Assembly: GCA_020744225.1 (NCBI GenBank)
Contig: JAGMWG010000019.1
Location: 434,001 to 498,000, forward strand
Direction: 5' to 3'
Length of the DNA stretch: 64,000 bases
Origin: Paraphoma chrysanthemicola
Taxonomy: Eukaryota; Ascomycota; Dothideomycetes; Pleosporales; Phaeosphaeriaceae
Below, piece after piece: positions 44,715-56,843 of this stretch (its first letter is position 1; each line of letters opens with the position of its first letter). A program made the position numbers and the translations under genes. The notes below the pieces were generated by a model that was not told where the DNA came from, did no database searches, and worked only from the letters and a program-made list of their open reading frames with translations.

Positions 44715-47384
44715 TGTGACTGCAGTAGACCAATCCAAGGAAAGCACAACACAATCCGAACACCTCTTACACCAAGAACGAGTGCGACCTCACTGCGGGT
44801 ATCCGATCACGGAAGAGAAAGTTGGACAGGCGACCTACATTGAATCAGAGGGTAGCACGAGTGATTATATGCTCAGCATGACAAGCGTGCCATGCTAGCA
44901 CTCTTTCTCAGGCCGATGATCGACACACTAGAATCAGGCAGGCGCTATCAGCTCGACTGTGGAGAAATGCCACCACTAGCATGTGCCTCTCGTGAAGATG
45001 CGCCATGCCGGTGTCAGTACCAAGCTCGTCATCAGAACGGAGTGCGGCACGCGAGTGGCAGGTGAGCTAGGCAGTGTGGTAGACTGGAGGTATGAAACTA
45101 CAACAGCTCAGCCTTGGGCAAGTAGCGAGCATATCTGATTGGTCGAGGGCGGCTCTTCTCTGGCGATAATCGTGTAACGGTGACAGATGCAGCTAGTCAC
45201 ACTGAGCCAAGAAAGTAAACACGAGGGTGTAGGGCGACTTGTAAGCTCAACGGATGAGGGCCGAGTGCTGAGTAGTGCAAACTGGCGGTGGCTTCAACAG
45301 TGTTCATCAGGCTTGTAGCGGCCGTGTTCGGTCAAAGCATGTTGGTTTCGCAGAAAGTGGGGCCCGCGATGCAAGCTGGCGTGCAGATTACGGGAGTGGA
45401 TACCGCGTTGGGTAATCGGCAGACGTTGATCGGGCGTTCAATGAGGTCAAGAAGACAGGATGGTCAGCCTTCTTGCACTCAAGCGAACAGGGGACTCGAA
45501 AGAAGCTCAGCCAAGCCAAGACGACGTATCTATTTCCGCGACCGCTAGGCCGTGTTAGGAGTTAGCGCGGGGTGGCGTACCGGACGATAATGGGGACCCG
45601 AACGTCAGCCGCCATCCACGGCATCACCTTTGCAACTTTGACCTGTCAAGTTCTTGCGTGCCAGCACAACATACACCGGCTGCATCGTATCCTTGCTATT
45701 CTCCGGTCTTGAGACTATTGATTGCTGCAGGCGCCCTGGCAAATCATGTCAGGCCACTGAAAGAATCTGGCAGAGGGAGTGCCGACACAATGCATATGGC
45801 GTGTATGGAGATACCCGGCAAAGATGAACGAGGCTTTGTTCTGGTTCACGGACTGACATCAGGACTGCGATTATGATTCCGGGCCGTGGGCCAGATCAAG
45901 CCCTGACACTGTTGGCTTCGGATTGTTGCTCGGAACGTAAACCGAAGCACGATGTGGTCTCAGAGCTTCTCAGCTCGCCTTCAGTGGCAGTGCAATCCTT
46001 GGTGTGAGACTTGGTTGTAATCTTGAAGATGCTCCGCAGAACCAAAATGTGTCATTCGTGCTCGCCCATGGACCAAAGCACTGGATCCGACAACCGGTGA
46101 CAACCGACGGGTTCGAAATGGATGCCAGGTCAAAGCTGCATGCACCTCTGCCGCCGACTTGGTGGGACCGGCAGCGTCTGTCAAAACGCCACAATATCGA
46201 AAGGAAGCGGCGTAGTCTTACGTGCATCGTGGGCTGACATGGACCACTTCGCGTATCTTTGTGTCCTTCGCATTGACCGAGTGGATGCAGCCCTATCGTC
46301 GTGTTTGCTCTCCGCTCGTATCTGTGCCTCTGCAAATTGTCGGAAAAAACGTGGTATCCGGGGTATAGGCGAGAGACTTTGTGTTACAGACACATGGAAG
46401 TAGATTGATGCTTAATTGCGCGTCACCAGTCCATCGCGTCTCCATGTTTGTCGGTCTTCTTGAGGACATTCTCTTTTACGCCTGTTCTATAGCGTTGGCG
46501 GTGCGCAAAGGTATTCTCGCAACGGCCATTTGGTGACAGACACGATAGTGGCGAAAGACTGGCTATCGGTCATACAAAGCTCCAAAGAGGTGACGGTTAC
46601 TTGGTGCAGGGCATCCAGACTGTCAAAGTAGGTTCCTGTCCATCATCGAGCGTGTCGATCAGAGCATCAAGTACAGTAGCGCAAGGTACAGTGGCGGACG
46701 GATCTACCCGAGTGGCATTGAGCGGAGGGCTCATAGCGGTTTGCACGATTCGCGAATGGTTTGGACGTCTCGCGCCTGGGCTAGTATTGGCAGAAGAGAG
46801 TCATGTCGGATGCAAGGTGTCGTGCGATGTTGCAGTGGCAATTCATGCATAAGGTTCATGCGAGCAAGTCACCAGATTGATGCCTTGCTCCAGTCCAACT
46901 CAGTGTGCGATGGCTGGTCCTTTTGTTTGGCGGAGGAACTGTATAGCGGCGGCTTGTCGAGGGTGCACGACGACGCCATGCTGTCGTACAGGGCACAGTC
47001 GGCGAACTTGGTATGTGTCAGGTGGTATTGTGTGCATTGAGAATGTGAGACAATGAAGCACATATCGAAGCGCATGAAGGAGGACTGCGACGAGCTCAAG
47101 ATGGAGGGCGACGGGTCTTATCTGAAGTGGTGGAGGAGACGCGCGTAGTTGCTGTACATCTAACAAGGTTCCTGCTCAAAAGTGCTTATGTTGCAGCCAC
47201 GACCGCACTGCGGACGGAACAATGCCCTGCATGTGAACATGGACACTGGGATCATTTTGTGCCACTGTGGAGTTCGCTTGAAGTGTAGCTGTAATGCGCT
47301 AATGTACTGAGGAGATCATTGTAGTGTACAAAGTGGACTCGAGCATAACATCTCTTTCCGAGCGTACTGTGTGTAGAAGGGGAG
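44715..47384. other. 2.7-kb gene-free region
   Basis: After the laccase promoter no frame has a domain or convincing composition. No repeat, transposon end or tRNA could be recognised. The end holds the 3' flank of PSD1. Confidence 0.45.
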
Positions 47385-49110
47385 CTATTGCGGCTCTTCG
47401 ACGACACCGAGCGCTTGGCCAACCTTGACCTTCATCCCTTGTTCAATGTTCCACTTGAAACCGCCTCGTCTGTAGCCAGCATATCCTTCGTCCAAGCTGG
47501 GTCTGATGCCCTTGGGCGCTTCAAAGACGAGAACAATGGTGCTGCCCAATTGGAAGCCACCCATCTCCTCCCCACGCTTCAGCGAGTGTCCGCCGAGCAC
47601 CTGACTAGCACTTGTGTAAGAAGCCTCCGAGAATCCGGAATATGGTTCTCCACGTGCTGCAGCCTGCTCGGCCGCGCGATCGGCGGCAGTGTCGGTGGTA
47701 AGCGAGTTGGTGCGCAGCTCGCGATCAAAGTTAATCTTGATTGAACCAACATTAGTAGCACCCACGGGCGTGTATGAGAAAAAGCCCCAGCGCCAGCGGC
47801 CAAGCAGGACCACCCGTTCATTCAGGGTGAACAGACCAGGCATTCGGCGCTGCAAGAATGGTGAGACACTATATAATTCTCCCGCAAAGTGGCGGCGACT
47901 CTCCACTACCCACGAAACGGGTGAGTGAAAGCGATGATAGTCACCCGGTGCGAGATACACGACGCAATAGTAGAGTGCAGTGGGCGTTTTGACCGATGCA
48001 GGTGCCCACCATGGCCGTGCAGCTTCGCTCAATGCAAGGTCAGCACGCACTTCGGCCTCGGACGATGCCGCTGGAGCGGTCGACTGGTCAGTCGGCATCT
48101 CTGATGGCTTGCCGCCCTTTGGCCATGGCCCAGAGAACAAATTTGGCAGAGTGTACGAGATGCCGTTGACTTGGGCAAACTCCTCGTCTGCGCGTACGAC
48201 ATCTTCCTCTGCGTTCTTCTCGTGTGTTTGCGACGTTCTGACCTGCGAGTCTGCGATATTGTTCTCGGGCTTTGAGGGGCGAACAGATCCCAAGAGCGCA
48301 TCTAGACTATATGTAACGCCCTTGACCTGCTCGACCTCTCCATGCTCAATTGTGCCAAATTGGATGACCTTGCCGTCGGCGGGTGAAAGCACAGCATTCG
48401 GGTTGGGGTCGAGCGGTCGCGCCCCTGGTTTCAGAGTGCGGTAGAAGAAGGCGGCGAGATTTGGGTAGACGTGTAAGTCTGGTTCTGAGACTTCGGAGAG
48501 ACTTTGCCCGATTAGCCTGGTGATGAGTTGGGGCGTAAAAGTACTTACTTGACACCAAAGATGAATGAATAGAGCTTGAAGCCAGGCACGCGCAAGTAGT
48601 ATGGGATGTCAATCTCGTTGAAGCGACCCCACAGTCTCGAGAGGGCCTTCAATGGCAGCGTGGACATGATTTGGACAGACCTACGCGTGCATTAGTGAAT
48701 GGTATGCAACGGGTTGCCTGCTCGACTGACCATGGTCCGCTTGGCCGAATTCTCTCGCGCTTCTTCGGACGGCCCTGCGAGTCCACTGCCACTTCATCGG
48801 GAAGGTCCTTGTTCGCGCCCGCGTCGGTGTGCTTCTCTCTCCGCTGTATGCGATACAGCTGAAATGCGCCCAAGAAGCCAATGCCGAGGGCTATCGGAAT
48901 GGGCTCCCACTTGATTTTGGTGTTCTTGAGGGCAGAATTCAGCCGCGACCGGAATGACTCTTTTCTGTGGAAGTTTTGCTGGTCGAACGCGGGGCGCGAG
49001 GACGTGAATGTGCGCGAGGGCACAGTGAGGCGTGCATGGCGATATGTGGGTGGAGGAAATTGCGGCCGGGTTGGTGCTCGCATGAGCTGGCGGGTGCAGG
49101 GCGAGGCCAT
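47385..49110 (-). CDS. PSD1: Phosphatidylserine decarboxylase, mitochondrial type
   Basis: Three exons (48731-49110, 48549-48680, 47385-48501) with 50- and 47-bp introns give 542 residues. The N-terminus is a basic mitochondrial presequence, then a membrane helix at about 70-88 (I-A-L-G-I-G-F-L-G-A-F). Family marks are S-T-L-P-L-K-A-L-S-R-L-W-G, P-A-D-G-K-V, Y-H-R-F-H-S-P-V and the self-cleavage site L-G-S-T. Cutting before Ser491 makes the pyruvoyl group and separates beta and alpha chains. It converts phosphatidylserine to phosphatidylethanolamine in the inner mitochondrial membrane. An insert of about 100 residues between P-A-D-G-K-V and Y-H-R-F-H carries two similar segments, Q-V-K-G-V-T-Y-S-L-D-A-L-L and Q-V-N-G-I-S-Y-T-L-P-N-L-F. 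Confidence 0.96.
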
Positions 49111-49554
49111 ATCTACTTCATTGCCGAGGGGATGTTCGAGTCACTTTCTCAATCGTAAAGCCCGTACAAGTCCAGACAGTCACTCGTGAAGCATGACGGG
49201 GAGGCGTCGCGTGCGAAAGACAGACCTTCTCGAGCCAATGACGTAGCAGGGACATGGCCTAGCGCGCAGCGGCGGTCGGCTCGGAGGAGCTGCTGCACGC
49301 CGTTGGCCTTAGCAGCTTGACACCTTGAAGCACATATCAATCAGCAGCAATTGCATTTCGGGGAAAGACTGATTGCTGCTAGCATCTCTCACCTGGGGCA
49401 ATCACATCACTGGGTCGTGCCCGAAATGGTCGTCAGAGGTCTGCCGAGGAGCTGATTCCGCGCCGTAAACGCAACGTATACAGACACATCGCCAACTGGC
49501 CTTCGTCCTCCTCGTCCAGTCTTCCCGCGTCCGACACGCGCTTGATAGCTCGAA
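49111..49554. promoter_or_regulatory. Divergent promoter of PSD1 and the ubiquitin-like gene
   Basis: 444 bases between two start codons. No clear TATA; a CT-rich leader precedes the plus-strand gene. Confidence 0.4.
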
Positions 49555-52002
49555 ATGGCGGAAGAACAGACAACCATCAACTTAAAGGTGCTCTCGCCTT
49601 CGACCGAGGTTGAAGGCGGCGTGACCTTTGCAGACATCCCCGCTACCACCACCATCAAGGAGCTGCGGAGTCGTATACAGGATGCGGTACCGTCGAAACC
49701 AGCGCCAGAGCGCATGCGCCTGATCTACCGCGGACGGGTCGTAGCAAATGACGCCGACACACTGGGTCATGTCTTTGGCGCAGACAATGTGAGAGAAGCG
49801 TATGTTCATCGCGACTTCCCGCAACTGACATACTCCCAGATCCGAGAGAGCAAAGAACAGAGCCTCCACCTCGTCCTCCGCGAACTTCCCCCTAGCGGGC
49901 CGACCTCCGGCTCTGCCTCACCTGCTCCACGCTCGTCGACTGCTCCCCCAAACCCCTTCCGTCCCGCACAAGCGCCTATACCAGCGAGCCCTCCGCTTCA
50001 GACGAACCCGTTCCGCACGCTGCCCCAGCCCCGGCCAAACTCCCAGCCGCAAGCAGTCCCGCATCAGCACCATCATCATCCGCACGTGCACCACCACCAT
50101 CTGCCAGGACCGCCAAACCCGTTCCAGATCCCTCTCCCACCCGCTGTCCAGCAGCATCTCGCGCAGACTATGGGCATGGCACAGAATGGGCAGGGAACCA
50201 ATGGACAAGCACCCGTTCCCCCAGGGACACAGCCAGGCGAAGGCACACCGGCGCCAGCTCAAGGCCCTCAGGCCCCACCCGTGGGACTCCCGCCGCTACC
50301 GGGCTTTGGGCCTCCCAATCTGCCTCCAAACGGCAGAACAGTGAGGCAGGAAGGCATAGGCCCCAATGGCGAGCGCTGGAGCGTCACATACAGCAGCGCG
50401 AACATACCGGCTGGAGGGCTGAATCCTCATCAGCCGCTTCATTTTCCGCACTCACCGGCGTTTGGACTTCCGCCTCGGCCAGCAGGCTCACCCGCGCCTA
50501 CAGAAGCCATTGAACGCCTGCTCCCGCGCATGAGAGACATCCTGCAGAATGCGCGACGAGAGCTGGACAACCTGAGACTGTTGATACAAGCACAAGCTAA
50601 TCAACAAGCACCTGGATCATCACCAGCACAGCTACCAGTATGGCGGCTCGAGCGCATTCAGCAACACATCCAGATCATGAGCTCGAACCTCAATCTTGTC
50701 GAGCGCGGCCTTGGTGTGATTGCTGCCGACGCTGCTATGACCGACAATGCAGAGGTTGTCTCGATGAGGCAATCGGCCACTGAGCTTAGGAGTGAACTCG
50801 AACAAGTGAACCAGTCCATCAGCCAACAAAGTGTTACTGCCCCGTCTCAGGTACCTCCATCAGGCAGTCTTCTCACAAGTTCCTCACCAGCTGTTCCAGC
50901 AAGCGCACCTATTCTCGGGACATCTTTGCAACAGGACACACATGTTACTAATCCAACACTCCCGTCGTCTGCCCCGGAGGAACTCTTCCTCCTTTCAAGT
51001 CCCCAAGGTCCTGTTGGTATCCTCTTCGATCAAAGGGGTACCTATATGACAGCCCCCATGGTCCCAACCCTCCCATTCCAAACTTTCACAAACCAGTTTG
51101 CGCAGAACAGACAACTCATTGCAGGACTCGGGCAGCAGATCGCTCAAAGTTCTCATCAATTACACAACCGTCTAGCTACCATTCAACCCACACCAACACC
51201 AACTCAACAGCCTCCACCGGCTGCCCCAGCCCATGGCCAACCTCAACCTCCAGCCGATGATGCACTTCAACCCCAACCTCAAGACGCGAACCAAGCGCAG
51301 CCCGTCGACCCCAACGCACAAGGTATGGCCCCAGGCGGCAACGACGGCATCGCCAATCTCGGCGGTCACCTCTGGCTTGTTTTCAAACTCGCTTGCTTCG
51401 TGTACTTCTTCTCCGGCACAGGCTGGTACAAATCCACCTTCCTTGGCGTAATCGCCGGCGCCGTATACCTCGCGCAATTAGGCCTCTTTGAACAACAATT
51501 CGCCCTGATACGACGACACTTTGAGGCCCTGCTTCCTGTCGGTGCACTCGCAGAGCGCGCTGCCCAGCCAGTCAATCAGCGCGCGCAGGCACAGCCGGGC
51601 GTTAACCTCACGCCGGAAGAAGCGGCGCGGCGATTGATGGCGCAGAGGCAGCAGGAGGGTGTAGGCTGGGTGCGAGAGAGTATGAGGAGCGTGGAACGCG
51701 CATGTGCAATCTTCCTAGCGAGTCTGTGGCCGGGGATTGGAGAGCGCATGGTGCATGCTCAGGAGGAGCGGATTCGGTTGGAAAGGGTGGCGGCGGAGGA
51801 AGAGAGGGAAAGGCGAGAAGAGGCGGAGAGGCAGCGGGGTCAAGAAGGTAGTGAGGGCACAGAAGGGAAAAAAGATGGAATCGCCGCGGAGAATGAAGGA
51901 TCATCAAGCGCCAAGGGAAAGGAACGGGCTGTGGTGGCGGAGGGAGAGGGAAATAGCGAGGGTCAGGCTATTGCAGAGGGTGAGAGTGCAAGCACGACTT
52001 GA
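49555..52002 (+). CDS. Ubiquitin-like domain membrane protein (HERP-like layout)
   Basis: A single-exon gene of 815 residues. Residues 7-80 form a ubiquitin-like domain (T-I-K-E-L-R-S-R-I-Q, then R-L-I-Y-R-G-R-V). A very long Pro/Gln/Ala-rich disordered region follows, including a His-rich stretch around residue 175. Near residues 605-650 lie two hydrophobic segments (L-W-L-V-F-K-L-A-C-F-V-Y-F-F, then G-V-I-A-G-A-V-Y-L-A), then a charged E/R helix and an acidic Ser-rich tail. N-terminal Ubl plus C-terminal membrane hairpin is the layout of HERP-type ER-associated-degradation factors; equivalence is inferred from layout only. Confidence 0.8.
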   Translation: MAEEQTTINLKVLSPSTEVEGGVTFADIPATTTIKELRSRIQDAVPSKPAPERMRLIYRGRVVANDADTLGHVFGADNVREAYVHRDFPQLTYSQIRESKEQSLHLVLRELPPSGPTSGSASPAPRSSTAPPNPFRPAQAPIPASPPLQTNPFRTLPQPRPNSQPQAVPHQHHHHPHVHHHHLPGPPNPFQIPLPPAVQQHLAQTMGMAQNGQGTNGQAPVPPGTQPGEGTPAPAQGPQAPPVGLPPLPGFGPPNLPPNGRTVRQEGIGPNGERWSVTYSSANIPAGGLNPHQPLHFPHSPAFGLPPRPAGSPAPTEAIERLLPRMRDILQNARRELDNLRLLIQAQANQQAPGSSPAQLPVWRLERIQQHIQIMSSNLNLVERGLGVIAADAAMTDNAEVVSMRQSATELRSELEQVNQSISQQSVTAPSQVPPSGSLLTSSSPAVPASAPILGTSLQQDTHVTNPTLPSSAPEELFLLSSPQGPVGILFDQRGTYMTAPMVPTLPFQTFTNQFAQNRQLIAGLGQQIAQSSHQLHNRLATIQPTPTPTQQPPPAAPAHGQPQPPADDALQPQPQDANQAQPVDPNAQGMAPGGNDGIANLGGHLWLVFKLACFVYFFSGTGWYKSTFLGVIAGAVYLAQLGLFEQQFALIRRHFEALLPVGALAERAAQPVNQRAQAQPGVNLTPEEAARRLMAQRQQEGVGWVRESMRSVERACAIFLASLWPGIGERMVHAQEERIRLERVAAEEERERREEAERQRGQEGSEGTEGKKDGIAAENEGSSSAKGKERAVVAEGEGNSEGQAIAEGESASTT

Positions 52003-52826
52003 GAGTCGATGTAAACATGGTGGATTAAAGTGGATCATATGAGTATCTCGGTGTCTTGATATACAACACAAGGATTTCAAATGAATATGAATACAACATC
52101 CCATCATCTCACTACTGTGGTTTCTCATCCTATCCTTTCGATCCTCGTAATCAAGACAATTCAGCACAATACTGATACAGTGTGACATTTCGTCTCCTTC
52201 CTCCTCGCATTTTCAAGCACACACACCCGCTCCTCGCAACACAGCGAGAAAACACGTAGTACTTCCCGCACATGCTCCACTATACTTTGACATGCGCCTC
52301 CTGTTCCACAAATTCCTGCCTCTTAGTGGACACCATGTATTCTCACCTTCATCCTTTCCCCGCCACCTCCTTTGGTGACGAGTGCTCGGTATACGCAATC
52401 TAGGCCTCGACAGCGGCACTAACTACATGATAAGCCTCGCACTGGACTCAGCGCAGTAATAGTAGCGGCGGGGGTAGCAGCAGGAAGCAGCAGGAAGCAA
52501 CACCTGGTTTCCTTAGGCCGTTATTCAATTTCGCCGTGAGTCTTTGTTCTCGAGTGCAGCTGAATTGGGAATCATGTCCTTGTCTTATGCGAATCGGGTA
52601 TTGTGGCAAATATTCAGGCGCGGGTCTTCCGCGTTGATGTTTTCAAGTGCGTGGCTTGTCCCGGCAATACTGGGCGGTTTCTTTGGGAGTCTTTCAGATC
52701 CACGTCGAGTCATGGATCCTAGTCGATGGCCCCAGATGTGTTACACGGCGGCGTGAAGAATTGCCAGTATTGCGTGTCCGGCAGGTAAACTTCTCTTCCC
52801 TTTCCACACTCTTCCTTCCGCATACC
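52003..52826. other. 3' flanks, no gene recognised
   Basis: Convergent gene ends. A short imperfect tandem repeat (AGCAGCAGGA type) lies at about 52476-52500. Confidence 0.4.
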
Positions 52827-55078
52827 TCACGGGAAATTGAAATCCGGCAAATTCAACCAATCTGTCCACATGAGCGGATTATTCTGATCCCACGGCAAAT
52901 CCAACATGGCCGTCGAGAACAAGTCCGAATTCGTCACCGTCTCGTTGACCTCGTTGTAACTCATTGCCGAGAAATCCAACGGCTCGGGCCAGAAGCTGCC
53001 AATTGGGTCTCGCACAGGTCCCAGATTGCGTTCCGTCGTGTCGCGCCCGATCAGCGGACTGAACGGTCCCGAGGGTGTGGAGATCAGGTCGTGAGGCACG
53101 GGGCGAGGCGGTGCGGCCATGGTGCCGGTGGGTGCTTGTTTGACGAGGACGCGGAGGAAGCGGCCGTAGACGACGGAGGAGCCGTTGCGGTGGGATGGAG
53201 TGCTGCCGATGCGTTCGAGGACGGTGGCGGTTTCTTCGATGAGGTTGCGGACGCTGGGTGCGAGGTTTTGGTTGCTGCTTTTGCTGGGGACCGGGGCGCT
53301 GAGGGCAAGGGCGATGGAGGCGGCGAAGCAGATCATGGTTACGGTGTTGTTTGGCATGGACTTGAGGCGCGCTTCGCCTTGGATGGCGGCTCGTAAGACG
53401 TTGAGTGCGGAGGATAGTGCGGATGCGCGGAACGAGCGCTTGACTTCTGGAGGAGCACTGGGGTGGTTTAGTAGCATGCTGTATGTGGACAGACGTGTAT
53501 GGGTGACGAGGATTTCGACATAAGGCGGAAGTGTTTTGCTCTCTCTGTCGCCAATGACTGAGGTCCAGGTGTGCGACCATTGATCGAAGAAGCTTTCAAT
53601 AGCCCAGTCAATTTCTTGGGCGACTTTCGAGCCTCCATCAGTGACACGGTAATTGTCGCATCTTGACCTGACATTGGCGAACAAATCGTCCAGATCCCGT
53701 CGAAGGACCGCCATGGAGACAAGTGGTCCATCTTGGATGTACGTGTTTGCGTTACTGTGCCACTTGTCGCAGTGTCGAATCAGGGAAGTCTTTGGCACGC
53801 AATAGCTACGGCCACGAGCGAGACAAACACCTCGTTCCAATACAAAAAGTGATATCCAGACCCGCTCTCGGCGCCTGAGAAGTCTTTGCCCTAGCTCAGA
53901 ATCAACGTCAATATCTTCTAAGCCATCCATGACCAAAGCCTTGCGAGCATCCAAGTACTCCGCCCTTGGAATCTGCCTGATCTGCTCTTGTGTCAGGGCG
54001 GTCGTTGGTGTAATGATCTTGTCCAGTGATAAATCCAGCGAGATCGAGAGCGCTGTGGCGAGATACAAGCTAGTGTCGTCATCGCTGGCGTGCTTTCCAG
54101 GCGGCATCCACGGAATGCTAATCATGAAAGCGAGCACAATCTCTACGGACTTGAACTTCTTGACAATAACCTGCTCTGCTAGGAACCGCCGGTGCAGCAA
54201 CAATCTCTTCGCAAGAGACGCTGCTTCGGTGAGAAAGATGGCCGTCATCGCCAACAGCGTGGTGAATAGAAAGGCCGACCGATTCCGGACGAATGGCAAG
54301 GTATGGACCACAGGATCCAGGCCCCATCGGGTGTGAGCCAGCTTCTTGTGAAAGTAGTCCAACAGAGTCTCTGCCTCCTCTAATGTGACAAGACCTACAT
54401 CGATGGGATCAAGACCTGGTCCTTGGTCGATGCTAGCTTTCATCGGCATGAAGAAGGGGTGCATATCTCCAGAAGCACCTCCTTCACTGCCATTGAAGCG
54501 GCTACCAGGCGTTGACATGTTAGTCTCGACATTCTGCGGAGACGCGATCCGCAGATCTGAAGCGCGAGCAAGGAGTTGGAGCGGATTCTCGACGCCTTCG
54601 ATGGCCAGCTGATCGTCGCTAGATGTACCATTGGTATCCCTTTCAGGAGGAACAGAGGCATGATTGGGTGAAGTGGGAGACATGGTAGTTTCAGCAGCCT
54701 CATCACTACCGTGAGCATCGTTGAGCAGTTTTTTGAGGTGTTCTAGCGTAGTGCGGCTTGTAGTGTTGTCTGATTTTCTCTTTTTGATGGCTTCTTCAAC
54801 TTGGTATATGGCCTTCTCCAGCCCAGAACGTTTGCTGGTCAAAGTCAGTCCCAATCACACGTAACAGGCCGAGTGACTTACTTCTTCACACCCTTCTGTC
54901 TGCCAATGTGAAATTCGGGAATCACGCATTCTGATCCGACGTGTTGACATCGCTCGCAAGTTGACGCGTCTTCCTCCCGACGGCACTTGATCTTGCTTTT
55001 TCGACAATTGAGGCATGCTGCTTGTTTGCTGCTCATGCCTTGGCTTGTAGCAGGCGTTTGTTGGGTAACCTCGCTCAT
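52827..55078 (-). CDS. Zn2Cys6 fungal-specific transcription factor
   Basis: Two exons (54882-55078, 52827-54834) with a 47-bp intron give 734 residues. The cluster C-L-N-C-R-K-S-K-I-K-C, then C-E-R-C and C after six more residues, is at about residues 22-51, followed by a linker and a short coiled coil spanning the intron (S-G-L-E-K-A-I-Y-Q-V-E-E-A). The large middle region contains the usual fungal-TF homology marks (D-Y-F-H-K-K-L, L-Y-L-A-T-A-L-S-I-S-L-D-L-S and R-R-R-E-R-V-W-I-S-L-F). The C-terminal tail is acidic and aromatic, a plausible activation region. It should be a nuclear DNA-binding regulator; targets cannot be read from the sequence. Confidence 0.9.
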
Positions 55079-55654
55079 GAGGCCGAATACTGTGCTGCTA
55101 GCCGAGTGACTTCAGCATCACATGAGCTTGCTGTTCTGCTGACGAGTGGTATTGTGAAGACATCCAGATAGTGTGCTGCCTCAGCGCGCTCCAGTGCTAG
55201 CGCAAAACATAGGGTGGTAAAGTAGAAAGCTTATGGAGTCAAAGCGAAGTTCATGCGCACATCAAAGCATTGTGATGAGTATCCGGAGAGCCGACCGGAG
55301 AATCCGAGTTGTTCAACCAATGCGCTAGGCTGAACTTGCCGTAGTCGGACCCTTCCCCAGGAAACTACCCCTCACAACAAGGGCTTTGCTGCACTGTTCA
55401 TTACGGGAAGATTCACGGCTTCGCATTGCACTCACGATGTCATCTTGTGTTTGTGGCCGTAACATGGTTGAACGAATTCTCCATCTTAATTTGGACAGTG
55501 CAGCTGTCTGTTGGTAAAATTATGAATTCTACAGCTTGAATAATCTACCGAAGCTGAAAAGAAAGCCAATTTGCCGCTCCAGCGAAAAAGTACAAAAAAC
55601 AGTGTACAATGCAGGTATCACATACAATAAAGGTAACAGAAATTAAAGTCAAGT
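55079..55654. other. Promoter of the Zn2Cys6 gene and 3' flank of the thioesterase
   Basis: No gene seen. Confidence 0.4.
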
Positions 55655-56843
55655 TCAAAGCTTGGGCTCGGCCTTTGGCTCGCTCTGGCGTAAACGCACG
55701 AGACCCTAGCATCTGTTAGTTCTGTCGCATCTTACAATCAAAATCTTTAACTTACTTCCTGGACACAGCTCGCGATGAGTGTGCCGTCCTGAGTGTACAT
55801 TCTCTGATACACTAGGCCACGGCCATCGCCAGCCCACGGTGTCTCCATCTCGGTAAAGATCCACTCGTCGGCCCTAAAGCTCCTCGGATTGTGGAAGTAA
55901 ATGGTGTGGTCCAGGCTGACCATCATACCAATCTCTCGAGGAGCGGTCTCTGACGTGTCTTCGCCATTGCGCAGTCTTCGGATGTGGGCGATGTCGGCCT
56001 CGTCGACGAATTTCATGCGCTTTAGCTCCTCATCGTCCATGGCGAGCAGCTTCTTGAGCACGTCCTCGTCAGCACTTGACTTGGAATTGCTTTGACGTGC
56101 GGTCGAATAACGCCATAGCTTGTGTGCGCGTGCAATGGTGCCGACGAAGTAGCTGTCGGACATATATGCGATGGCAGAGAGGTGGGCCTCGTGGCCGCCG
56201 GCGGACGAGATGTTGCCACGAGCTTTCATCCATTGCCGGCACTTTTTCGAGTGCGGGTGAGGTGAATCGTCTGCAAACATGATTAGCTTTCACGTGCCAA
56301 AGTGTGCTAGTGGAGACTGTGATTACCATTCTCAATGGGCAGGCGCTGGCTCTGGAAGGGGCTCCTGCCACCGCCGCCCACGTCCAGGTCGTCGAGGCCC
56401 TCTGTAGGCTTTGGCACGTCGGGCATGGGGTATGCGTGTTCCACCAGCTCCTTTCCGCCGCTGTTCTGTTTGACGAAACTCATCGTTGTCGTGAAGATGA
56501 CCTTGCCGCGTTGCCGCGCCTGCACTGTCCGGGTCGCGAACGACTTGCCGGACCGGACTCTCTCGACATGGTATATGATGGGGATGTCGGCGTTGCCAGC
56601 GAGCACAAAGTAGCAGTGCATCGAGTGGACAGTGAAGTCAGGCGAGACTGTCTTTTGCGCCGCGCTGAGTGTCTGGGCGATGGCGGCGCCGCCGTAGATG
56701 CCTCGCGCGCCCGGAGGATGCCATAGCGGCCGCGTGTTGGTAAAGATATCGGGGTCGATGTCAGCCAGCTGGGTCAGCTCGAGGACATTCTCGATGATGG
56801 ACTGCGAGTGGTCGACGGGCGGCGGGCGGATGAGCGTCGCCAT
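55655..56843 (-). CDS. Acyl-CoA thioesterase II (TesB/ACOT8 type)
   Basis: Three exons (56327-56843, 55756-56270, 55655-55705) with 56- and 50-bp introns give 360 residues. The double hot-dog fold is shown by G-I-Y-G-G-A-A-I-A-Q, H-S-M-H-C-Y-F-V in the first half and S-L-D-H-T-I-Y-F-H and W-A-G-D-G-R-G-L-V in the second. It hydrolyses acyl-CoA to free fatty acid and CoA, usually in peroxisomes alongside beta-oxidation. The last exon is only 17 codons including the stop, and the protein ends P-K-L, close to but not a standard PTS1 (S-K-L type). The donor of intron 1 is GTAATC, slightly off consensus. Confidence 0.92.

Noticed and set aside
44715..47384. Several frames of 70-120 codons
   Set aside because: They overlap on both strands with no domain, start context or splice support.
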